A DNA stretch of 64,000 bases. Source: Kordia sp965224175. Lineage in GTDB: Bacteria; Bacteroidota; Bacteroidia; Flavobacteriales; Flavobacteriaceae. A program made the translations under genes and the position numbers. Position 1 is the stretch's first letter. Every line of letters starts with the position of its first letter. The notes under the pieces are model-generated. The model worked only from the letters and a program-made list of their open reading frames with translations, ran no database searches and was not told where the DNA came from. Positions 1 through 7,578 of this stretch are shown in pieces. The DNA lies in assembly GCF_965224175.1 (NCBI RefSeq), contig NZ_OZ245041.1:2728001-2792000 (forward strand), read 5' to 3'.

Positions 1-563
1 ACATTTCCCATGTATTCTGATAAACCAAGTTTGATGCTTCTATGATATTTTACCATACCATTCATATACCAAACAGCAAATCCATGTAAAGGAGATTTGA
101 GTTCTTTTTCTGCATAATGCGTTGACCAAGGATAGTGATCTGTAAAACTTGTATCTGGAATTCGATAAGGTGACAGTTTCATCGATTTCGGAATTAAGTC
201 ATCAAAATTTGTCGTTAGAATTGGCGCATTGTAAGATTTAATTTTGTCAAGCACTAAGTTTTGCGCATCATCAGGTTGCCAATCTAACATTTTGGCTTTT
301 ACATCTTTTTGCAGTTGTGTGGAAAATCCTGATGTAGTTACATTTTGCAAACCAAGTGCATCGTAAAACTCCACAAACGAAATACCATCTGGAATTTCTG
401 TCATTGGTTCGTCAGCATGTGTTTTCCATAAATTTAATAGTAAATCATTCCAAGATATGTTATCATCTTGAAAACTCAAATTGATTCCATTTCCTATGAT
501 AAATGCTAAGTCTTTTTGATTGTCTGAAAAGATTTTTTGGATTTCTGCTGCTGTTTTGGTCAT
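1..563 (-). CDS. SIR2-like domain protein, N-terminal part (gene runs off the window)
   Basis: An open frame starts at ATG 563 on the minus strand and stays open to the window edge, giving 187 residues without a stop. The N-terminus contains FIIGNGINLSF, a glycine-rich nucleotide-binding turn, and further on ILTTNFDDLI, the pair of motifs typical of SIR2-like (NAD-binding) domains. Many proteins of this type hydrolyse NAD+, and in several anti-phage systems SIR2 is the effector, but small stand-alone SIR2-like proteins also occur without known role. The catalytic His region and any C-terminal domain lie outside the window, so its activity cannot be judged. It lies 58 bp downstream of the DUF6090 gene on the same strand. 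Confidence 0.75.
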   Translation of the reverse strand, partial: MTKTAAEIQKIFSDNQKDLAFIIGNGINLSFQDDNISWNDLLLNLWKTHADEPMTEIPDGISFVEFYDALGLQNVTTSGFSTQLQKDVKAKMLDWQPDDAQNLVLDKIKSYNAPILTTNFDDLIPKSMKLSPYRIPDTSFTDHYPWSTHYAEKELKSPLHGFAVWYMNGMVKYHRSIKLGLSEYMGN

Positions 564-621
564 GGTTGTTGGTTTATTTTTGGTGAAACTACGGTGTTTT
601 ATTTCTTAATAATCAACACGA

Positions 622-1344
622 TCAATTGCTTGCTTTTCGCTTTTCTATCTCTTCTAAGATGACTGCTGCACGCTTTTTGAAGGTTTTTAATTCTGGCAAA
701 AACACTTTATACGTTACAAAATAAGCACTTGCTACTCTATTTTTATAGTCAGGATCTGTGATAGCATATTCAATAAATTCTTGGCTTCCGCCTTTCATCG
801 AAATCAAATCTGCCCACCATTTGTAATTCTTTTTATAGTGTGTATAATTTTCATGGAAGTCTTTTGCTCGTAATTCATCGTCGATTTTAATTTCACGCAA
901 ACGTTCTGTGTAAAACTCTATTATTTGTGCAGGCAAACTATCCTGATAGCTATCTGTATTAAAATCGATTAACTGATTATACCCGCGTTTATTGAAGGTT
1001 ATTTCAGGAAATGCTATTGTTAGCTGTATTAATTGTGGATTGATAACATATTCAATTCTTTTGACAGAGTCATTTAGTATTTTAGAATACAATGGATCGA
1101 CTATTTTGTAAAAGTTTTGAACTTTCTCTATTTCTTTTAAATCATTCTTCAAATCATTTTCTATGATTGAATAAATATTGAGTAGTTTTTTGTTTTCTTT
1201 TCGATTTTCATTCCAGTTATTTAATGAAACCGCAATTAAAATTCCGATGACTACCAAAATGATTTCACCGACAGCATACGCGAGATAGTTCCCTAGTTTT
1301 TTATTTTTCAAAAGCTTACTTCTTTGGTTTCTAAATAGTTTCAT
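622..1344 (-). CDS. DUF6090 family membrane protein
   Basis: This 240-residue protein begins with a basic stretch (MKLFRNQRSKLLKNKK), then GNYLAYAVGEIILVVIGILIAVSLNNW, a single membrane helix at about residues 18-43. This is the hallmark N-terminus of DUF6090 proteins, which are abundant in Flavobacteriaceae. The remainder (about 50-240) is charged and helical with coiled-coil character and probably lies in the periplasm. No catalytic motif is visible and the function of the family is unknown. It starts 21 bp after the stop of the large metallophosphoesterase/barrel gene on the same strand, so the two are probably co-transcribed. Confidence 0.8.
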   Translation of the reverse strand: MKLFRNQRSKLLKNKKLGNYLAYAVGEIILVVIGILIAVSLNNWNENRKENKKLLNIYSIIENDLKNDLKEIEKVQNFYKIVDPLYSKILNDSVKRIEYVINPQLIQLTIAFPEITFNKRGYNQLIDFNTDSYQDSLPAQIIEFYTERLREIKIDDELRAKDFHENYTHYKKNYKWWADLISMKGGSQEFIEYAITDPDYKNRVASAYFVTYKVFLPELKTFKKRAAVILEEIEKRKASN

Positions 1345-1365
1345 GTAAAATGCTTTTCCTGTTGA

Positions 1366-4300
1366 TTAGAATCCGAATCCTACACCAAAAGCAAAACGTC
1401 CGCCATCATCAGAACTAAATAATGAGAAGCGCGCTGTTAGCATGTTTGCGCCACTCACCCAAACTCCGCCACCAAGCGATGTATTCCACTTTTTAGACGC
1501 ATCATTTTCAACCCAAACTCTACCATAGTCAAATCCGCCAAAAAGACCTATATTGATTGGTAATACGCCTGTTTTTATACGTCGTAGATTCAAACGAATG
1601 TCTGTAGTTTGTACAAATGCTTGTTTTCCTGTAAAGCGTTCATTTCTGAATCCGCGTAAGCCCGTATTTGCTCCTAAATTTGCTCCTTGATAGAATTCAA
1701 AACCATCTCCAAGATTTAGATGTCCGCGTAATTTGGTTGCCAATACTAATTGTCCACTAGGGATTAATTTATGATCTATGGCAAGTTCTGGAATTACATA
1801 TCCGAATCCTTTGGAAGTGCTTACATTGTTTTTGTATCCTGTTTGCAGACTTACTTCCATTCCCATAGTTGGAAATGCATCATTATCTACATTTTTAAAG
1901 TGATATACTGCATCTACGCCATAGAAATCTTGTTTGTCAAATACACCTGAGTTTGCAGGTAATGTTAGGTCTAGAAATCGTCCTACAGTACGTTCTACTT
2001 CATTGCTTTCATAGAAAACTCCTGCCGTAAAACTTCCTCCTAGTTGTCCACGCCAAACTAATGCTGGCGCAATTTTAATAGTTCTTATTTTTACTCTATT
2101 GAAATCTAAATCAGCGTCAATTCCGTCATCATCATCAGCTTCAAAATTTGGCGTTTCGTTTCCAAACCCGAAAAAGTTCACTGCATAATTTGGACTGTTG
2201 AAACTTGCTTTGAGCTGTAGATTGAGATTTCCAACAACATTTGCAAATTCTCCAATATATCCTACATCAAAGCCATTGGTTGCAAAGTAATATGCCGCAG
2301 AAATGGTATGTTTTGATGTAAATGGATTTCGCTCAAAACCGTAGTTTGTTAATGTATTGGTTACGCCAATTTTAAAACCATCATCAGGATTTGATCCAAT
2401 TGTTGGTATTAACTGATTTGTATTGTTTTTTAGTTTTTTATAGTCATACACATTAGTTGCATAATCGTCAGTAAGTTTCTTGCTTCCTTTGTTGGTTATA
2501 AACTCGCTTTTCTTTGATTTGTAATCGTAGATTTTTACTTTTTTACCGTTTTGAATATCGTATACATCTTTGTTTTGTCCTCCGATTAAACGAATCTTTG
2601 TAATACATTTTCCATCACCAAATACATGAAATTTATCATCATCGTCTAAACCATAAATCCAAATTTCTTTCGTTTCTGCATTTGTATACGTACGTTCGTG
2701 AAACTTATCACTCTTTTCTCCTTGCTTGATACGATAAGCTGTTACTTTCGTTTTTCCGTTTGGCAAACGTTCTACTTCAAACCAATCATCTTTGTTGGTT
2801 CCTTTGATCACTGCAAATTTGTTGACCAACACATAATATCTATCAGATATTTTTTGAAGATTAGCGCGTCTTGCTTTTAATTTTTGTTTGATTTCCTCAA
2901 CAGCTTCATCACGTATTTCTTTTGGAAATTCAAGGAATGCTTTTTCGATGACATCATCTGTTAATCCTTCTTGAATTTTTTTCACTTGCGCGTCCCAAAC
3001 CGTTTTATCTGATTGTTGAATGAGTTCCATATCTAACGGATAAGGTTCTACATTGACGCCTTTTACATCGACTAAATCATCATCGTATTTACGTAATAAT
3101 CGCGCTGTTGGTATAATTTTTACAGCAGTTCCTAACAAAAATCCATCAGACATAATTGAAAATGCTTGATCACGATCACGCGGCATCGGGCGGTATACTT
3201 TTTTACCGTTTTCTTTAAACTCTATCCAACGCCATTGGTCTTGATGTCTGTCCCAATCGCCAATAAGCATATCAAATAATCGTGCTCTAATGTATGATGC
3301 TTCATCTACGACAATATCTTCGTCTTTGTGGATTTTTTTCATCATATCTTCTGTACTGATCAATTTGTCTTGATATCCAAAGCTAGCTTTGTCGCTGTGT
3401 CCTTCAGATGTGTGTTCTTCTATCATGTACAATTCACCTCCAAATTCATCATTATATTGTCCTAGTGCATTTTGTTTTGGCACATAATATAGTACAGGAT
3501 TGGTATGATATACGTCAACAGCATCGGCTAAGGTTCCGACAACAAAAGGCGCATATGGATGTGCTCCAGTAAAGACATCTAAGATTAAGTGTTCTGTAGC
3601 TGTATCGTCAAATTGTCCCTTAATGTATTGGTCTTTAAAAAGTACAGATTGTAAATATTGTAATGCTTGTTTTCGGAGTGCTCGCATTACATATTGTGTT
3701 CCGTTTTTATCTTGTAATCGTAATGATTTTGATTGATTTCCTCCACCTTTTCTCACTGGTGTCAATCCGCCAAAAAGTGTATCTAGATTTACAGTTGGCG
3801 CTGTAACTTCTGTGCTGTATTGTTTTCGGTAACGATCTCCCCAAAGGAAAGTACCAAATTCTGATTTTTGCGTTTCTTCTGCTGTATAGATTGACGCTGA
3901 TTTTTCTTTTGGAAATTGAGTTGGATAATTAACTTTAGTGTATTTTGTTTTGGCTTCTAATACTTCAGTTTCATAAACGATTTTGTTTTCTTCTGCTGAA
4001 TAGAAACGTACATATGATGAACCGTCATTAAATACATCTAACCGAGCGTAACCTTGTGTTCCGTAAGAAAATTGTCCGCCTCCAACATTGCGAGTTCCCG
4101 ATTTTTTTGCTCCTGAACCACTTACAATTTGACGCAAATTATCTTCTAAAATGTATTGTAAATTATGATCATGACCTGATACAAAGATTACTTTATCATT
4201 TTCTTGCGAAATGGTAACAATACGTTGCTTGAATTCGTTGTAGCGTTTGTTTGAGATATCTACATTGGCAACTCCACTGGTACTTCGTATTATATTTTTT

Positions 4301-5055
4301 AACGATCCTAAAACTGGAACTGGAGATAGATGAGTTTTAAATGTATATTGTCCGCCATGAGAACCATTTGTATACATTGGATGATGCAAAGCTACTATGG
4401 TTGTTTTTCCTCTTGCTTTTTTTATCAAACTTGAAAATTCATCGTAAAACCTAGCCCGTGTTTTAATGTCACAATCATCATTTATCGTTGGATGATTGTC
4501 CCAATTGGTGATATACCATTGGCTATCTATTAAAATTAACTCAATATCTTCGCTGATATGTATTTTTTCAATTGGACAACCGTTTTCGGGAAGAAACGTA
4601 TTCTTTCCAAGTGCTTTTTCTATAAATTTTTCTTGACGTTTGAGACCTTCTAAACCATCACTATACCAATCGTGATTTCCGGGAATGAAAATTGTTTCTC
4701 CTTTAAAATCTTTTACAACACTCGTTTGTACGTCTAATTGATGTTCTGCAAACGCTCTATCTTCATGATCTTTCTTTGGCAATCCTGCTGGATATATGTT
4801 ATCTCCTAAAAAAATAGCAGTACTATTTTTTGAAGCTTTTTTGAGTTCTTTTTCAAACATTTCAAGCGCGATTGCAGTTTCTCCTAATGGAGAATTTCCT
4901 GCATCTCCAATTAAATAGAAAGAATGTTTTATTTCTTTATCTTTTGGAAATGTCTGCGGAGTTTGACCTTCTGCATATTGTGCTTTGAAGGTTGCACACG
5001 CACTAAAACACAGTAAAAGAACTATAATTCCTACTGACTGTAAAGATTTTATCAT
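1366..5055 (-). CDS. Metallophosphoesterase / kinase-like / outer-membrane beta-barrel fusion lipoprotein
   Basis: The 1229-residue product starts with a lipoprotein signal (LLLCFSAC, Cys20). Residues about 45-330 form a calcineurin-like phosphoesterase with all metal motifs: GDAGN (50-54), GDN (84-86), GNHD (126-129), HHP near 224 and GHDH near 295. A middle segment (about 440-640) carries LIGDWDRH followed about 25 residues later by RDRDQAF, resembling the catalytic-loop Asp and metal-binding Asp of Fam20/HipA/CotH-type kinases. From about 880 to the end the sequence alternates like a beta-barrel and finishes FGVGFGF, an aromatic-terminated last strand as in BamA/FhaC surface antigens. The likely location is the outer membrane with periplasmic enzymatic domains. 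Substrate unknown. A 21-bp gap to the DUF6090 gene suggests an operon. Confidence 0.85.
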   Translation of the reverse strand: MIKSLQSVGIIVLLLCFSACATFKAQYAEGQTPQTFPKDKEIKHSFYLIGDAGNSPLGETAIALEMFEKELKKASKNSTAIFLGDNIYPAGLPKKDHEDRAFAEHQLDVQTSVVKDFKGETIFIPGNHDWYSDGLEGLKRQEKFIEKALGKNTFLPENGCPIEKIHISEDIELILIDSQWYITNWDNHPTINDDCDIKTRARFYDEFSSLIKKARGKTTIVALHHPMYTNGSHGGQYTFKTHLSPVPVLGSLKNIIRSTSGVANVDISNKRYNEFKQRIVTISQENDKVIFVSGHDHNLQYILEDNLRQIVSGSGAKKSGTRNVGGGQFSYGTQGYARLDVFNDGSSYVRFYSAEENKIVYETEVLEAKTKYTKVNYPTQFPKEKSASIYTAEETQKSEFGTFLWGDRYRKQYSTEVTAPTVNLDTLFGGLTPVRKGGGNQSKSLRLQDKNGTQYVMRALRKQALQYLQSVLFKDQYIKGQFDDTATEHLILDVFTGAHPYAPFVVGTLADAVDVYHTNPVLYYVPKQNALGQYNDEFGGELYMIEEHTSEGHSDKASFGYQDKLISTEDMMKKIHKDEDIVVDEASYIRARLFDMLIGDWDRHQDQWRWIEFKENGKKVYRPMPRDRDQAFSIMSDGFLLGTAVKIIPTARLLRKYDDDLVDVKGVNVEPYPLDMELIQQSDKTVWDAQVKKIQEGLTDDVIEKAFLEFPKEIRDEAVEEIKQKLKARRANLQKISDRYYVLVNKFAVIKGTNKDDWFEVERLPNGKTKVTAYRIKQGEKSDKFHERTYTNAETKEIWIYGLDDDDKFHVFGDGKCITKIRLIGGQNKDVYDIQNGKKVKIYDYKSKKSEFITNKGSKKLTDDYATNVYDYKKLKNNTNQLIPTIGSNPDDGFKIGVTNTLTNYGFERNPFTSKHTISAAYYFATNGFDVGYIGEFANVVGNLNLQLKASFNSPNYAVNFFGFGNETPNFEADDDDGIDADLDFNRVKIRTIKIAPALVWRGQLGGSFTAGVFYESNEVERTVGRFLDLTLPANSGVFDKQDFYGVDAVYHFKNVDNDAFPTMGMEVSLQTGYKNNVSTSKGFGYVIPELAIDHKLIPSGQLVLATKLRGHLNLGDGFEFYQGANLGANTGLRGFRNERFTGKQAFVQTTDIRLNLRRIKTGVLPINIGLFGGFDYGRVWVENDASKKWNTSLGGGVWVSGANMLTARFSLFSSDDGGRFAFGVGFGF

Positions 5056-5103
5056 TGGTTGCTGTTTTTGGTAGTTTAAATATAATCATTCATTTCTGAA
5101 ATG

Positions 5104-5358
5104 TTAATATTTAATTGTGTAGTTTTCTAGAAAGTGAATGACTTTATGTTTTGGCATCTCACAAGGTTTTAAGATTTCATTCTGACTTGTACAGTAATAG
5201 TTGAGGCTTATAAAGTTGTTTCCGCCTAATGCTTCTGCATAAATTTTATAACTTTTCCCTTGATTGAATTCACTTTTGGTGACACCATATTTTACATTTT
5301 TATAGTATACTTCCGAATATCCAAGCGGCAATTGTTGAATTTTTTCTAGCAATTTCAT
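5104..5358 (-). CDS. Small conserved protein, third gene of a redox operon
   Basis: The product is 84 residues if it starts at ATG 5358 (MKLLEKIQQLPLG). An upstream in-frame ATG at 5403 would add 15 residues and overlap the glutaredoxin-like gene by 34 bp; I prefer 5358 because it sits 11 bp after that gene's stop and the conserved-looking part begins there. No signal peptide or membrane helix is present. Visible features are an aromatic KNVKYGVTKSEFNQGKSYK stretch, a Gly-Gly turn (ALGGNNFIS) and LKPCEMP near the C-terminus. I recall similar short flavobacterial proteins beside thiol-redox genes, but no function can be assigned. Confidence 0.7.
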   Translation of the reverse strand: MKLLEKIQQLPLGYSEVYYKNVKYGVTKSEFNQGKSYKIYAEALGGNNFISLNYYCTSQNEILKPCEMPKHKVIHFLENYTIKY

Positions 5359-5369
5359 CTGATGCTTTT

Positions 5370-5636
5370 TTATTCTTGTACAGGCAGTAATTTTTTCAGC
5401 CATTTATCAAGTTCGTTTTCGCGTGGATTTCTTAGCTTTTTGCTTCCTATCGTAATTGTTGGAAAGTTTAGTTTTCTATTTTCATACAGACTACGAAGTG
5501 CTGATGCATGTTGTTCGTTTTGCTTCACATCTAAGAATTGATATGGAAGTTTTTTTCCTTCGAGCAATTCCTTGTAATAGTTTGTTTTATGACACGTTTC
5601 GGTTCCGTAGAGTTTTATTTCTGGAATATGTTTCAT
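5370..5636 (-). CDS. Glutaredoxin-like protein (monothiol CxxT)
   Basis: The 88-residue protein has the thioredoxin-fold layout of a glutaredoxin: strand KLYGTE, active site TCHKT (one Cys, so CxxT rather than CxxC), helix, then FPTITIG with the cis-proline before the third strand and a basic C-terminal helix. It should be cytoplasmic. The single Cys suggests a monothiol or mycoredoxin-like mechanism. Its start overlaps the stop of the upstream thioredoxin-family gene by 4 bp (5633-5636), a sign of translational coupling, and the small conserved gene follows 11 bp downstream. Confidence 0.8.
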   Translation of the reverse strand: MKHIPEIKLYGTETCHKTNYYKELLEGKKLPYQFLDVKQNEQHASALRSLYENRKLNFPTITIGSKKLRNPRENELDKWLKKLLPVQE

Positions 5637-6127
5637 GAAGGAAGTCCTTTCAAAAAGTCGATAGCCGCATCTGCATTTAGATGAAAATCTGCAAAGACAA
5701 TATTGTCATGTCTATCTATAAATATAAACCAAGGTGTTCCACCAGTTTGATAGTTTTTCATGATGTTTGATGTTGACTTTCCATCGTTTCCTGCATCATG
5801 TCCAAAAGGTATTTTTAAATTATACTTTTTTTGAACTTCAAGCATTTTTTCAAAAGTGTTTTCATCAAACCCTTCAAATACAGTTTGTATGGCTAAAAAT
5901 GTAATTTTTGGACGATCTGATAACGCATTTACCATTTTTTGTAAACTTGGTAAACCTTTGCTATGACAACCTGGACACCAACTCTGAAAGCAATAAATAA
6001 TTTTAAAATTTCCTTTAAAATCTGAGAGTTTTACTGGTTTCGTAGGGTTTCCGTTAGCGTCTACCCATTGATGAACGTTGAATTCTGGTGCTTTGAAGAT
6101 TTTATTATCTTCTACTTTATTTGACAT
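5633..6127 (-). CDS. TlpA/AhpC-like thioredoxin-family protein
   Basis: This 164-residue redoxin-like protein has SWCPGCHSKGLPSL, a classical WCPxC active site at about residues 49-53, and GTPWF carrying the cis-proline near 130. There is no signal peptide or membrane anchor, unlike typical periplasmic TlpA/ResA, so a cytoplasmic thiol reductase or peroxidase-like role is likelier. It is the first gene of a three-gene unit, overlapping the glutaredoxin-like gene by 4 bp. The gap upstream (6128-6319) is shared with the divergent HD-domain gene. Confidence 0.85.
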   Translation of the reverse strand: MSNKVEDNKIFKAPEFNVHQWVDANGNPTKPVKLSDFKGNFKIIYCFQSWCPGCHSKGLPSLQKMVNALSDRPKITFLAIQTVFEGFDENTFEKMLEVQKKYNLKIPFGHDAGNDGKSTSNIMKNYQTGGTPWFIFIDRHDNIVFADFHLNADAAIDFLKGLPS

Positions 6128-6211
6128 CTTTAATGTCCCTTTCTTTTTTTATTTAATGAATATGTATATAGTCGTTTATTTAGATAAAACTTACAATCAC
6201 ATGTTTAACAA

Positions 6212-6227
6212 AACCTTATGAAAGGTT
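6212..6227. promoter_or_regulatory. Inverted repeat in divergent intergenic region
   Basis: The arms AACCTT and AAGGTT are separated by four bases. The repeat lies between the divergent thioredoxin-family and HD/Pycsar-effector-like genes, about 85 bp from the first start codon and 93 bp from the second. It could be an operator, but a 6-bp palindrome can occur by chance in AT-rich DNA. Confidence 0.25.
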
Positions 6228-6319
6228 CTATGAAATATATGACTAAATCTTACGTTTTATCCATCTTAACGAAACATTAATTAAAGTTTAGTATTTTTAC
6301 TCAAATAAAAGAAACCTTT

Positions 6320-7561
6320 ATGAATACTCTTATTGTTGAAGTTGAAAAGTTTGTTGTTGATTTTTTTAATAAGAATTTAGACAACAAATTTGTGTATCAT
6401 AATTTATCACACACCAAACGTGTTGTCGAAAAAACACAAGAGATTATTGATGGTTCAGAAGTTAGTGATGAAGAAGCACAGCAATTATTGATTGCTGCTT
6501 GGTTTCATGATACTGGGTATACAAAACGCATGGACGATCATGAAGATGAAGGTGTAATTATTGCTACTAATTTTTTAAAGAAACATAATGCTTCTGAAGC
6601 AGATATTGTTGCTGTTAGTAATTTGATTATGGCAACTAAAATGGGGAATACTCCTCAAACATTGCTTGAAAAAGTGATTTGTGACGCAGATTGTTCACAT
6701 ATAGGAAGCAAGAATTTTAGCGATTTGACAGAGTTACTTCGCAAAGAGTGGGAATTGACAAAAGATAGAGTTTTAAAAGAAAGTGAATGGCTTGATGAAA
6801 ACATCAAATTTCTAACACATTCACATAAATTTTATACAGCTTTTGCCTCAAAAAAATGGGAGAAGCAAAAAGGAAAAAATCTAGCGAAACTTTTAAAAGA
6901 TAAAAAGAAAATTGAGTTAGAAGGCACTAAATTGAAACAGAAAAAAGCTGAGTTAAAGTTTAAAAAAGAAAAAATAGAACTTCCAGAACGCGGAATAGAA
7001 ACCATGTTTCGTGTAGCATTGCGAAATCATATTACATTAAGTGACATTGCAGACACTAAAGCAAATATACTTTTATCGGTAAATGCCATTATTATTTCTA
7101 TGGTATTATCTAATTTGGTTTCTAAACTCGATAATCCTTCTAATGATTACTTGATTTACCCAACAATTATTTTTACTGTTTTTACGGTAGCTTCTATGGT
7201 ACTTTCCATTTTGGCAACACGTCCAAATGTAACACAAGGAAAATTCAACAAGGAAGATGTAGCGAATAAAAAAGTGAATTTATTATTCTTTGGTAATTTT
7301 CATCAAATGAAATTGGACGAATTTGAATGGGGAATGAACGAAATGATGAAAGATCGTGATTATTTGTACGGTTCACTCACGAAAGATTTATATTTTTTAG
7401 GACTCGTTTTGAATAGAAAATACGGCTTATTGCGAACTACATATACCGTTTTTATGATTGGTATTGTTGTGAGTGTATTGTCTTTTATTATTGCTTTTTA
7501 CACAAGAGATCCTGAAGCTGGAAGAAAAGCACACGAAACAGCAATGGCAATACTTTCCTAA
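6320..7561 (+). CDS. HD-domain phosphohydrolase fused to Pycsar-effector-type (PycTM) membrane domain
   Basis: Of 413 residues, the N-terminal half is an HD domain: His27/His31 (HNLSH), FHDTGY with His63-Asp64, His74 (HEDEG) and CDAD around 121-124 give the metal-binding set. A highly charged coiled-coil linker (about 180-225) follows. From about 227 the sequence is the PycTM/DUF5706 type: FRVALRNHITLSDIADTKAN, two membrane helices (about 250-300), a charged segment, and a third helix near 375-395. PycTM proteins are the membrane-disrupting effectors of Pycsar anti-phage systems. No pyrimidine cyclase gene is adjacent, and this HD-fused form is widespread in flavobacteria, so a defence role is only a possibility. 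It converges with the GAF gene, 17 bp apart. Confidence 0.8.
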   Translation: MNTLIVEVEKFVVDFFNKNLDNKFVYHNLSHTKRVVEKTQEIIDGSEVSDEEAQQLLIAAWFHDTGYTKRMDDHEDEGVIIATNFLKKHNASEADIVAVSNLIMATKMGNTPQTLLEKVICDADCSHIGSKNFSDLTELLRKEWELTKDRVLKESEWLDENIKFLTHSHKFYTAFASKKWEKQKGKNLAKLLKDKKKIELEGTKLKQKKAELKFKKEKIELPERGIETMFRVALRNHITLSDIADTKANILLSVNAIIISMVLSNLVSKLDNPSNDYLIYPTIIFTVFTVASMVLSILATRPNVTQGKFNKEDVANKKVNLLFFGNFHQMKLDEFEWGMNEMMKDRDYLYGSLTKDLYFLGLVLNRKYGLLRTTYTVFMIGIVVSVLSFIIAFYTRDPEAGRKAHETAMAILS

Positions 7562-7578
7562 AGAAAAAAGGAAGAATT

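Noticed and set aside
6320..7561. A complete Pycsar anti-phage system
   Set aside because: Only the effector-like domain is present; neighbours are a thioredoxin-type operon and a GAF protein, with no cyclase.
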